In this document: in pieces, positions 1 through 15,504 of the stretch
Layout of the letters: each line of letters starts with the position of its first letter
Numbering within the stretch: position 1 is the first letter of the stretch
Source: JAYQPQ01 sp038145405
GTDB taxonomy: Bacteria > Pseudomonadota > Gammaproteobacteria > Pseudomonadales > GM7GCV1
DNA: 15,635 bases
Direction of reading: 5' to 3'
Assembly (NCBI GenBank): GCA_038145405.1
Contig: JAYQPQ010000044.1
Span: 1-15,635, forward strand
Notes under the pieces: model-generated
What the model saw: the letters and a program-made list of their open reading frames with translations, nothing else
Databases searched by the model: none
Told to the model about the DNA's origin: nothing
Made by a program: the position numbers and the translations under genes

Positions 1-66
1 GTCTACGTGTCCAATCGTGCCCACATTCACATGCGGCTTACTGCGCTCAAACTTCTCTTTTGACAT
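1..66 (-). CDS. tuf: Elongation factor Tu, N-terminal fragment (cut by window edge)
   Basis: These are the first 22 codons of EF-Tu, the GTPase that delivers aminoacyl-tRNA to the ribosome. The translation reads MSKEKFERSKPHVNVGTIGH then VD, which is the EF-Tu N-terminus running into the P-loop (GHVDHGKT in the family). The gene leaves the window before the P-loop is complete. The ATG is at 64-66, preceded by a GAGG Shine-Dalgarno about 7 nt upstream. It lies 25 nt after the fusA stop with no terminator between, so it is the last visible gene of the str operon (rpsL-rpsG-fusA-tuf), the position called tufA in E. coli. A second tuf copy enters the window at the other end in the same orientation. 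Confidence 0.95.
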   Translation of the reverse strand, partial: MSKEKFERSKPHVNVGTIGHVD

Positions 67-91
67 TGTCTAGCCTCGTACTCGCTATTCG

Positions 92-2194
<2,103 letters not shown>

Positions 2195-2217
2195 TTGTAA
2201 ATCCCCGATTAGTTTCT

Positions 2218-2250
2218 GAAAAAAGCAAAAGGCAGCCCTATGAGCCGCCT
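2218..2250 (-). terminator. Terminator-like hairpin (possible attenuator) between rpsG and fusA
   Basis: Read on the minus strand, a stem of A-GGCGGC pairs with GCTGCC-T (7 bp including one G-T) around a 7-nt loop. It is followed at once by TTTTGCTTTTTT. This is the layout of an intrinsic terminator, although the stem is short. It sits 23 nt before the fusA GTG. A complete stop here would silence fusA and tuf unless they have their own promoter, so partial termination (attenuation) or a 3'-end-stabilising hairpin is more likely. Confidence 0.55.
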
Positions 2251-2279
2251 GTGCCGGACCAACAGTCCTGATAAATCCG

Positions 2280-2750
2280 TTAGAAACGGAAGTGAGAGAA
2301 GGCCTTGTTGGCTTCTGCCATGCGGTGAACGTCTTCTCGCTTCTTCACCGCGTTGCCGCGATTCTCGGCGGCGTCCAGCATTTCACCAGCCAGTCGCTGG
2401 GGCATGGACTTCTCGCTGCGTCCGCGGGCATATTCCACCAGCCAGCGCATGGCCAGTGCGGTGCGACGCGAGGGACGCACTTCAACCGGCACCTGGTAGG
2501 TCGCACCACCCACACGGCGGGATTTCACCTCAACCTGAGGAGCGATGTTTTCAAGTGCATGTTCAAAGGTTTCGAGCGGATCCTTTTTCAGGCGCTCTTC
2601 GACGATCTGCAGGGCGCCATAGACGATGCGCTCTGCGGTGGCTTTTTTGCCACTGATCATGACATGGTTAATAAACTTCGCCAGGGTGGTATCACCGAAT
2701 TTGGGATCCGGCAAAATCTCACGCTTGGCGGCGACGCGACGTCTTGGCAT
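2280..2750 (-). CDS. rpsG: 30S ribosomal protein S7
   Basis: S7 nucleates assembly of the 30S head by binding the 3' domain of 16S rRNA, and it contacts the E-site tRNA. The 156-residue protein has the family length (the short form, as in E. coli B). It starts MPRRRVAAKREILPDPKFGD, and carries the VGGATYQVPVEVRPSRR beta-hairpin region near residues 79-95 and the C-terminal AEANKAFSHFRF. The ATG at 2748-2750 has AGGAG 5 nt upstream. It is the second gene of the str operon, 59 nt after rpsL. In E. coli S7 is the translational repressor of this operon and acts at the rpsL-rpsG gap. Whether that holds here is not shown by the sequence. Confidence 0.98.
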   Translation of the reverse strand: MPRRRVAAKREILPDPKFGDTTLAKFINHVMISGKKATAERIVYGALQIVEERLKKDPLETFEHALENIAPQVEVKSRRVGGATYQVPVEVRPSRRTALAMRWLVEYARGRSEKSMPQRLAGEMLDAAENRGNAVKKREDVHRMAEANKAFSHFRF

Positions 2751-2772
2751 GGTAGCTCCTCTTCAGGGTTAT

Positions 2773-2788
2773 CCGGGACGCAGCCCGG
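2773..2788 (-). promoter_or_regulatory. Small hairpin in the rpsL-rpsG gap (candidate S7 feedback element)
   Basis: On the minus strand CCGGG pairs with CCCGG around a 6-nt loop, about 23 nt before the rpsG start. In E. coli, S7 represses its own operon by binding a longer structured rpsL-rpsG spacer. This gap is only 59 nt and the helix short, so the regulatory assignment rests on position only. Confidence 0.25.
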
Positions 2789-2809
2789 CCTTACTGGGTT
2801 AAAAAGAAA

Positions 2810-3181
2810 TTATTTGGGCCGCTTGGCTCCGTACTTGGAGCGGCGCTGACGACGGGCATTTACGCCCGAACAGTCGAGGGTTCCGCGTACGGTGTGATAG
2901 CGCACACCGGGCAGGTCCTTAACCCGGCCACCGCGAATCAGGATCACACTGTGCTCCTGCAGATTGTGGCCTTCACCACCGATGTAGGAAGTCACCTCGT
3001 AGCCATTGGTCAGGCGTACGCGGCATACCTTACGCAGTGCCGAGTTCGGCTTTTTCGGCGTGGTGGTGTAAACGCGGGTGCAAACGCCGCGCTTTTGCGG
3101 GCTGGATTGCAACGCGGGCACGTCGCTCTTGGCTACTTTGCGCCTGCGCGGCTTGCGCACCAGCTGGTTAATGGTTGCCAT
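2810..3181 (-). CDS. rpsL: 30S ribosomal protein S12
   Basis: S12 lies at the decoding centre of the 30S subunit and controls translational accuracy. The protein has 123 residues (E. coli 124). It starts MATINQLVRKPRRRKVAKSD and contains the conserved TTPKKPNSALRKV and GGRVKDLPGVRYH segments. Lysines are present at residues 43 and 88 (counting Met), the sites where streptomycin-resistance substitutions arise, so this allele looks wild type there. Asp89, the residue that is beta-methylthiolated in many bacteria, is present. The ATG at 3179-3181 has GGAG 6 nt upstream. It is the first gene after the promoter at 3275-3303 and heads the str operon. Confidence 0.98.
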   Translation of the reverse strand: MATINQLVRKPRRRKVAKSDVPALQSSPQKRGVCTRVYTTTPKKPNSALRKVCRVRLTNGYEVTSYIGGEGHNLQEHSVILIRGGRVKDLPGVRYHTVRGTLDCSGVNARRQRRSKYGAKRPK

Positions 3182-3217
3182 TCAGTTCTCCATCGCAGCG
3201 CTCGTTGACGCCGCCAT
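3182..3217 (-). other. Possible 11-codon leader ORF abutting the rpsL start
   Basis: Within the rpsL 5' leader an ATG (3215-3217) opens a reading frame for MAASTSAAMEN. Its TGA (3182-3184) directly touches the rpsL ATG, and the rpsL Shine-Dalgarno lies inside it. Only a weak purine-rich stretch precedes the ATG. It may be chance, or it may couple leader translation to rpsL. Confidence 0.2.
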
Positions 3218-3274
3218 TAATCTCTGTGTTTCAGGGCTGGCCGTGGCAGGACTAGCCCAATTTCAGGAGCGCGC

Positions 3275-3303
3275 ATTCTAATGAGGGGCCTTGGTAGCGT
3301 CAA
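3275..3303 (-). promoter_or_regulatory. Sigma70-type promoter of the str operon (rpsL promoter)
   Basis: On the minus strand the -35 element TTGACG (3298-3303) and the -10 element TAGAAT (3275-3280) each match consensus at 5 of 6 positions. They are separated by exactly 17 bp. The bases after the -10 are GCGCGC, a GC-rich discriminator typical of promoters repressed by ppGpp/DksA during the stringent response. Transcription would start near 3268, giving a leader of roughly 87 nt. That leader includes a weak GGGCT/AGCCC hairpin (3234-3258). I see no terminator between rpoC and this promoter, so read-through from rpoBC may add to it. Confidence 0.85.
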
Positions 3304-3329
3304 GCCGAACAGGACTCCCCAAATGAGCG

Positions 3330-7610
<4,281 letters not shown>

Positions 7611-7630
7611 GGCCCTTCCTCCAGTTACTA

Positions 7631-7664
7631 AGCTCTATTGCAATGGGTCAGCGCAAATAGAGCT
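7631..7664 (-). promoter_or_regulatory. Hairpin in the rpoB-rpoC gap
   Basis: AGCTCTATT (7656-7664 on the minus strand) pairs perfectly with AATAGAGCT (7631-7639). The stem extends by two G-C pairs past a single bulged base. It begins 2 nt after the rpoB stop and ends about 10 nt before the rpoC Shine-Dalgarno. No T-run follows, so it is not an intrinsic terminator. Processing, mRNA stability, or control of rpoC translation are possible roles. Confidence 0.6.
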
Positions 7665-7666
7665 GA

Positions 7667-11899
<4,233 letters not shown>

Positions 11900-11941
11900 G
11901 AGTATCGCTTCCCCAGCTTTCACATCAGAGGCTGCCGTTCT

Positions 11942-12001
11942 GCGTTTCCGGCTTGCAGCCACAGCACCGGAAACGCGCCCTTTTTTGGTGGGCGCTACCA
12001 A
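11942..12001 (-). promoter_or_regulatory. Structured rpoB leader with overlapping hairpins
   Basis: Three inverted repeats lie between the attenuator and the rpoB start. GCGTTTCCGG pairs perfectly with CCGGAAACGC (10 bp, 11942-11976). GCGCCC pairs with GGGCGC (11975-11995). TTGGT pairs with ACCAA (11985-12001). The last two share bases and cannot form together, and the first two overlap by 2 nt. None is followed on the minus strand by a T-run. In E. coli the rplL-rpoB spacer carries an RNase III site as well as an attenuator, so processing is a possible role. Confidence 0.55.
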
Positions 12002-12036
12002 GCAAGAAAGGCCGGCGGACAATTTGTCCGCCAGCC
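12000..12036 (-). terminator. rplL-rpoB attenuator (terminator-like hairpin)
   Basis: On the minus strand GGCT-GGCGGAC pairs with GTCCGCC-GGCC (11 bp including one G-T) around AAATT. A T-rich stretch, TTTCTTGCTT, follows. It lies 37 nt after the rplL stop. In E. coli a partial terminator at this place lets only a fraction of transcripts enter rpoBC, which sets the excess of stalk proteins over RNA polymerase. The same role is inferred here. A small perfect hairpin ACTTGC/GCAAGT (12041-12055) lies just before it. Confidence 0.75.
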
Positions 12037-12073
12037 TACTACTTGCTAAGCAAGTCGAGATACAAAGGTCGAG

Positions 12074-12454
12074 TTACTTCAGCTCGACAGTTGCACCAGC
12101 TTCTTCAAGCTCCTTCTTGGCGGCCTCGGCCTCAGCCTTGGAAGCGCCTTCCTTAACGGTTGAAGGTGCGCCGTCAACCAGATCCTTGGCTTCTTTCAGG
12201 CCCAGGCCGGTGATGGAGCGAACTGCTTTAATGACGTTAACTTTCTTGTCGCCAGCGGCGGTCAGAATGATGTTGAACTCGGTCTGCTCTTCAGCAGCCG
12301 GAGCGGCAGCAGCAGCTGCGGGAGCAGCGGCAACCGCAACAGCGGCCTGAGCGGAAACACCGAATTTTTCTTCCATAGCTGACACCAGCTCAACTACGTC
12401 CATTACGGACATCTGAGCAATGGCTTCGAGAATGTCTTCTTTGGAAAGTGCCAT
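12074..12454 (-). CDS. rplL: 50S ribosomal protein L7/L12
   Basis: L7/L12 forms the flexible multimeric stalk of the 50S subunit that recruits and activates translational GTPases. The protein has 126 residues (E. coli 121). It has an N-terminal dimerisation domain (about 1-33), an alanine-rich hinge (about 34-56), and a C-terminal factor-binding domain (57-126) with AGDKKVNVIKAVR and GLGLKEAKDLVDGAP. The ATG (12452-12454) has GGAG 8 nt upstream. It lies 36 nt after rplJ in the same unit, where it is made in excess over L10. Confidence 0.98.
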   Translation of the reverse strand: MALSKEDILEAIAQMSVMDVVELVSAMEEKFGVSAQAAVAVAAAPAAAAAAPAAEEQTEFNIILTAAGDKKVNVIKAVRSITGLGLKEAKDLVDGAPSTVKEGASKAEAEAAKKELEEAGATVELK

Positions 12455-12490
12455 GATTTAATCTCCAGTAAATTGTTTCAGATTGTCTTG

Positions 12491-13015
12491 TCAGGCAGCT
12501 TTTTGCTGTCTGACCTGATCGGTTACACGCACGATACGCGACGGAATGTCGTTGAAAGTGCGCGTCAGCTTGGTCACCGGTGCCAGCATGACATTCGCCA
12601 GCATGGAGAGCGCCTGCTCCCGAGTGGGCAAGTTGGCCAGTACATCGATCTGACTCTTGTCCAGCAGTTGACCGCTAACGGATAGCGCCTTGATCTCGAA
12701 CTTTTCGTTGGTCTTGGCAAATTCCTTGAACAGCCTTGCAGCTGCGCCCGGATCGGCCATGGAAAAACCAAAGATCGAAGGACCTACCAGAACCTCGTCA
12801 AGGCAAGCGAAATCAGTGCCCTTGAATGCACGACGGGCAAGAGTGTTCTTGACCACGCGCAGGACGATCTGATTATCGCGAGCCTGCTTGCGCAGAACTG
12901 TCAGGGCGGAGACGTTGACGCCACGGGCGTCGGCCACCACCAGAGACAGTGCACCGGCTGCAGTTTCGCTGACATCAGCGACAATCGCTTTCTTGTCTTC
13001 TAGTCCAAGTGCCAC
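12491..13015 (-). CDS. rplJ: 50S ribosomal protein L10, GTG start
   Basis: L10 anchors L7/L12 dimers to the 23S rRNA at the stalk base and, with L7/L12, represses its own mRNA. From the GTG at 13013-13015 the protein has 174 residues (E. coli 165) and begins (M)ALGLEDKKAIVADVSE. It contains the conserved VVADARGV, VVKNTLARRA and DPGAAARLFKEFAK segments, and the C-terminal helix that binds L7/L12. This start is chosen over an upstream in-frame GTG (13070-13072) because AGGAG lies 8 nt before it and because it matches the family N-terminus. The 229-nt upstream gap carries the L10 leader. Confidence 0.97.
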   Translation of the reverse strand: MALGLEDKKAIVADVSETAAGALSLVVADARGVNVSALTVLRKQARDNQIVLRVVKNTLARRAFKGTDFACLDEVLVGPSIFGFSMADPGAAARLFKEFAKTNEKFEIKALSVSGQLLDKSQIDVLANLPTREQALSMLANVMLAPVTKLTRTFNDIPSRIVRVTDQVRQQKAA

Positions 13016-13047
13016 GAGTGATACTCCTGGTTTGGTTTCACTTAAGA

Positions 13048-13067
13048 CTCGCAGATCGCTCTGTGAG
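13048..13067 (-). promoter_or_regulatory. GNRA-capped hairpin near the rplJ start
   Basis: On the minus strand CTC-A-CAGA pairs with TCTG-C-GAG (7 pairs and one A-C mismatch) around the tetraloop GCGA. It ends 19 nt before the rplJ Shine-Dalgarno. It may be part of the element through which L10 binding is relayed to rplJ translation, but this is inferred from position. Confidence 0.4.
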
Positions 13068-13112
13068 CCCACCCAAGGTGAGTAAAACCAGCAAACTTCG
13101 CTGGGGTCTTCA

Positions 13113-13180
13113 CCATCTGCGCAGGACCCGGCAAACCGGAATTAAGCTGGTGGAATTCCAGCTCCTGCGGTCTTTGACGG
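13113..13180 (-). ncRNA. L10 leader (autoregulatory element of rplJ-rplL)
   Basis: The minus strand shows the gammaproteobacterial L10 leader layout. Outer helix CCGTC/GATGG (13176-13180 with 13113-13117) is followed by the AAAGAC internal loop. Inner helix CGCAGGA/TCCTGCG (13163-13169 with 13120-13126) encloses a GCTGG/CCAGC hairpin (13146-13162), the linker TTAATT, and a CCGG/CCGG hairpin (13128-13139). The strings AAGACCGCAGGAG, CTTAAT, CCTGCG and GGTGA match the E. coli rplJ leader as I remember it, where L10-L7/L12 binds and blocks translation of rplJ and rplL. The same function is expected. Confidence 0.9.
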
Positions 13181-13207
13181 CCCGCTTACGCGAACCCCAA
13201 AGTTCTG

Positions 13208-13237
13208 CGCCTCCCGTCGTCATCAGGACGAGAGGCG
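13208..13237 (-). promoter_or_regulatory. Strong hairpin just after the rplA stop
   Basis: On the minus strand CGCCTCTCGTC pairs with GACGGGAGGCG (11 bp with one T-G) around an 8-nt loop. It starts 8 nt after the rplA stop. It is not followed by a T-run, so it is not a normal intrinsic terminator. It could protect the rplA 3' end, or be a processing site separating rplKA from rplJL mRNA. Confidence 0.5.
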
Positions 13238-13244
13238 AAATGCA

Positions 13245-13940
13245 TCAGCCTTCCAGTGCGGAGGCGTCGATCTGAATACCCGGGCCCATGGTTGTGGACA
13301 AGGTAATCTTCTGGACGTACACGCCCTTGGCAGCTGCCGGCTTGAGCTTTTTCACGTCGGCCAGCAGTGCTTCCAGATTCTGCTTGAGCGCATTGGACTC
13401 AAAGCTGATCTTGCCGATTCCGCCATGGATAATGCCGTTCTTGTCGGTACGGAAACGCACCTGACCGGCTTTGGCGTTCTTTACTGCCGTGACCGGGTCC
13501 GGCGTTACCGTTCCGGTTTTCGGGTTCGGCATCAGGCCACGCGGGCCAAGCACTTGACCCAGGGCGCCAACAACGCGCATGGCATCCGGCGTGGCAATGA
13601 CCACACCAAAATCCAGGTCGCCGCCTTTCATTTTTTCGGCCAGATCTTCCATGCCAACCACGTCAGCGCCAGCGGCCTTGGCTTTCTCAGCAGCGTCGCC
13701 CTGAGCAAATACCGCCACGCGAACTGTTTTTCCGGTGCCGTTCGGCAGGGTGGTGGCGCCACGCACAACCTGGTCGGATTTTTTCGGATCCACACCCAGG
13801 TTAATGGCTGCGTCAACGGTCTCGCTGAACTTGGTGGAGGCGAACTCTTTCAACAGCGCTACGGCGGCATCGAAGTCATAGACGCGGCCAGCTACCACTT
13901 TTTCACGAATCGCTTTTTGTCGTTTGCTCAACTTGGCCAT
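13245..13940 (-). CDS. rplA: 50S ribosomal protein L1
   Basis: L1 forms the mobile L1 stalk of the 50S subunit, which helps release deacylated tRNA from the E site. In E. coli it also represses the L11-L1 mRNA. The protein has 231 residues (E. coli 234). It begins MAKLSKRQKAIREKV and carries the RNA-binding segments TKFSETVDAAINLGVDPKK and FRTDKNGIIHGGIGKISF. The start is the ATG at 13938-13940 rather than an in-frame codon seven residues upstream, because GGAGGG lies about 8 nt before it and it matches the family. Only 1 nt separates it from the rplK stop, so translation is probably coupled. Confidence 0.98.
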   Translation of the reverse strand: MAKLSKRQKAIREKVVAGRVYDFDAAVALLKEFASTKFSETVDAAINLGVDPKKSDQVVRGATTLPNGTGKTVRVAVFAQGDAAEKAKAAGADVVGMEDLAEKMKGGDLDFGVVIATPDAMRVVGALGQVLGPRGLMPNPKTGTVTPDPVTAVKNAKAGQVRFRTDKNGIIHGGIGKISFESNALKQNLEALLADVKKLKPAAAKGVYVQKITLSTTMGPGIQIDASALEG

Positions 13941-13941
13941 C

Positions 13942-14373
13942 TCACACGCCCTCCACTTCAAGACCCATGCTGCGGGCAGTTCCCGCGATGGTACGCACGG
14001 CCGCGTCCAGGTCAGCCGCGGTCAGATCGGGCTCCTTGGTTTTGGCAATTTCTTCAAGTTGGCTGCGATTAACCTTGCCGACTTTCTCGGTATTGGGTCG
14101 GCCGCTGCCGGATTTCAGGCCCGCCGCTTTCTTCAGCAGAACGGAAGCGGGCGGGGTTTTCATGACGAAGGTAAAACTACGATCGCCATAAACGGTAATT
14201 ACGACAGGAATCGGCAAGCCGGGTTCCATGCCCTGGGTCTGGGCATTGAATGCTTTACAGAATTCCATGATGTTAACGCCGTGCTGGCCCAGTGCCGGAC
14301 CGACCGGCGGACTAGGGTTCGCCTGGGCGGCTGCTACTTGCAGCTTGATGTAGGCTTCAATTTTCTTTGCCAT
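13942..14373 (-). CDS. rplK: 50S ribosomal protein L11
   Basis: L11 binds the GTPase-associated centre of 23S rRNA and is needed for RelA-dependent stringent signalling. The protein has 143 residues (E. coli 142). The N-terminal domain shows MAKKIEAYIKLQVAAAQANP and the proline-rich PSPPVGPALGQHGVNIMEF (residues 20-38), where thiostrepton-type drugs act. The C-terminal rRNA-binding domain includes KKAAGLKSGSGRPN and the C-terminal TARSMGLEVEGV. The ATG has GGGAG 7-8 nt upstream. It lies 96 nt after nusG, in a gap with a possible promoter and L1-type site. Confidence 0.98.
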   Translation of the reverse strand: MAKKIEAYIKLQVAAAQANPSPPVGPALGQHGVNIMEFCKAFNAQTQGMEPGLPIPVVITVYGDRSFTFVMKTPPASVLLKKAAGLKSGSGRPNTEKVGKVNRSQLEEIAKTKEPDLTAADLDAAVRTIAGTARSMGLEVEGV

Positions 14374-14399
14374 TGCTCTCTCCCGTGTGGGTAGTTAAC

Positions 14400-14434
14400 G
14401 CCTCCAGGACTCGCGCCCCTTCTCAGGCTCCCCG
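14400..14434 (-). promoter_or_regulatory. Candidate L1 feedback site upstream of rplK
   Basis: The minus strand reads GGAGCCTGAGAAG, then a GC-rich stretch, then GAGTCCTGGAGGC. The order of short blocks (GGGAG-C, GAAG, AGTC-TG, GAG-C) resembles the L1-binding stalk of 23S rRNA as I remember it. The site lies where E. coli L1 represses rplK-rplA translation. I could not fold it confidently, so this is inference from similarity and position. Confidence 0.4.
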
Positions 14435-14456
14435 CCTCCAGCCCAATGCCGGAGGC
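14434..14456 (-). promoter_or_regulatory. Hairpin in the nusG-rplK gap
   Basis: GCCTCC pairs with GGAGGC (6 bp, extendable to 8 with one G-T) on the minus strand, 13 nt after the nusG stop. The same GGAGGC occurs again at 14400-14405, so the 5' arm could pair with either copy. No T-run follows. Confidence 0.4.
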
Positions 14457-14483
14457 ATGATAGATTTCCTCAGGTCTTCTCAA
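14457..14483 (-). promoter_or_regulatory. Possible promoter for rplK-rplA
   Basis: On the minus strand TTGAGA (14478-14483, 5 of 6 to -35 consensus) and TATCAT (14457-14462, 5 of 6 to -10 consensus) flank a 15-bp spacer. They overlap the end of nusG. A GC-rich stretch follows the -10. E. coli has a promoter just ahead of rplK, so the position is right, but the short spacer lowers confidence. Confidence 0.4.
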
Positions 14484-14997
14484 CCTGATTGAAATCGAGG
14501 TCCACCGGCGTGGAACGACCAAAAATGGTCACCGCCACACGCAGCCGGTTTTTCTCGTAATTCACGCTCTCAACGACGCCGTTGAAATCATTGAACGGCC
14601 CGTCGACAACGCGCACCATCTCGCCCGGTTCAAACACGGTCTTAGGTCGCGGCGCATCGCCGGACTGCTGCACACGCTGCAGAATCAGCTCTGCTTCTTT
14701 ATCCGTAATCGGCGCCGGCTTATCCGCCTTGCCGCCGATAAAGCCCATGACACGCGGCGTTTCTTTAACCAGGTGCCAGGTATCGTCGTCGAGCTCCATC
14801 TGCAGCAGGACATAGCCCGGGAAGAACTTGCGCTCACTGCGGCGCTTCTGGCCGCCCTTCATTTCGACAACCTCTTCGGTAGGCACGAGAATTTCACCGA
14901 ATTTTTCCTGCATACCGTGCAGCTCGATGGCCTCCTTAAGTGAGGAGACAACTTTTTTCTCGAAGCCCGAAAAGGCGTGAACCACGTACCAGCGCAT
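14470..14997 (-). CDS. nusG: Transcription termination/antitermination factor NusG
   Basis: NusG binds elongating RNA polymerase, stimulates Rho termination, and links polymerase to the ribosome. The protein has 175 residues (E. coli 181). The NGN domain is about 1-110, with MRWYVVHAFSGFEKKV at the start and RSERKFFPGYVLLQM near 53-67. A linker follows, then the KOW domain about 122-175 (FEPGEMVRVVDGPFNDFNG and VTIFGRSTPVDLDFNQVE). The ATG has AGGA upstream and lies 12 nt after the secE stop, so the pair is co-transcribed, as in most bacteria. Confidence 0.98.
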   Translation of the reverse strand: MRWYVVHAFSGFEKKVVSSLKEAIELHGMQEKFGEILVPTEEVVEMKGGQKRRSERKFFPGYVLLQMELDDDTWHLVKETPRVMGFIGGKADKPAPITDKEAELILQRVQQSGDAPRPKTVFEPGEMVRVVDGPFNDFNGVVESVNYEKNRLRVAVTIFGRSTPVDLDFNQVEKT

Positions 14998-15009
14998 ATC
15001 CGTTCCTAA

Positions 15010-15384
15010 TTACCCTAGCAGCCGGGAAGCCAACCAACCGAAGAAGGCATCCAGTCCCCACAAAATCAGGGCCATGACAAAAATCACTACGACAACCATC
15101 AGGGTGGCACGGTTGCGCTCCTGGCGGGTCGGCCAGACAACGCGCCGCACCTCGGCGCGGGATCCCTTGGCCAGAAACCAGAATTCGCGCCCCTGCTCGG
15201 TCTGTACGGCAATGGCGCCGGCGATAATCGCCAGTACCAACCCGCCGAGCACACGGTAAAACAACGATTCTGCCGCATAGATGGAGTTAAGCACGGCCAC
15301 GGCGGCGATAATGAGCACAACCAAGGTCCACTTGAGCCAGTCAAGTGAGGTTTTGCCCGAAGGTAGCTGCTGCTGAGAACTCAT
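15010..15384 (-). CDS. secE: Preprotein translocase subunit SecE
   Basis: SecE clamps SecY in the inner-membrane SecYEG protein-export channel. The protein has 124 residues and the three-helix form typical of gammaproteobacteria (E. coli 127). Membrane segments are at about 16-36, 42-61 and 92-116. The conserved amphipathic helix and hinge, containing EVRRVVWPTRQE, is at about 78-89. The ATG (15382-15384) has only a distant AGGA, about 14 nt upstream, so its ribosome-binding site is weak. It starts 24 nt after the tRNA-Trp 3' end, so the tRNA is probably processed from a shared transcript. Confidence 0.97.
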   Translation of the reverse strand: MSSQQQLPSGKTSLDWLKWTLVVLIIAAVAVLNSIYAAESLFYRVLGGLVLAIIAGAIAVQTEQGREFWFLAKGSRAEVRRVVWPTRQERNRATLMVVVVIFVMALILWGLDAFFGWLASRLLG

Positions 15385-15408
15385 ATTTTTTCAAGCTATC
15401 CTGTTTAG

Positions 15409-15484
15409 TGGCAGGCCAGGAGGGACTCGAACCCCCAACCCCCGGTTTTGGAGACCGGTGCTCTACCAATTGAACTACTGGCCT
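15409..15484 (-). tRNA. tRNA-Trp (anticodon CCA)
   Basis: The 76-nt sequence folds as a full cloverleaf. The acceptor stem AGGCCAG/CTGGCCT has 7 perfect pairs. The anticodon stem CCGGT/ACCGG has loop CTCCAAA, giving anticodon CCA at 15449-15451. The T-loop is TTCGAGT. The discriminator is G, and the 3' CCA is encoded. The D-arm and anticodon arm are nearly identical to E. coli tRNA-Trp. The position between tuf and secE is as in Pseudomonas and relatives. Confidence 0.98.
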
Positions 15485-15504
15485 ATCGCGTAATCCCACC
15501 TTCC

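Noticed and set aside
11942..11995. Plus-strand terminator (GC-rich repeats followed by TTTTTT)
   Set aside because: There is no plus-strand gene for it to serve, so the repeats are treated as minus-strand leader structure.
11900..12022. 41-codon N-terminal extension of rpoB
   Set aside because: It runs through strong hairpins of the spacer and is not family-like; MAYSYTEK at 11899 is the conserved start.
13016..13072. 19-codon N-terminal extension of rplJ
   Set aside because: The inner GTG has AGGAG at good spacing and matches the L10 N-terminus, while the extension covers the leader hairpin.
13941..13961. 7-codon N-terminal extension of rplA
   Set aside because: MAKLSKRQ at 13940 is the family start and has GGAGGG upstream; the extension only overlaps the rplK end.
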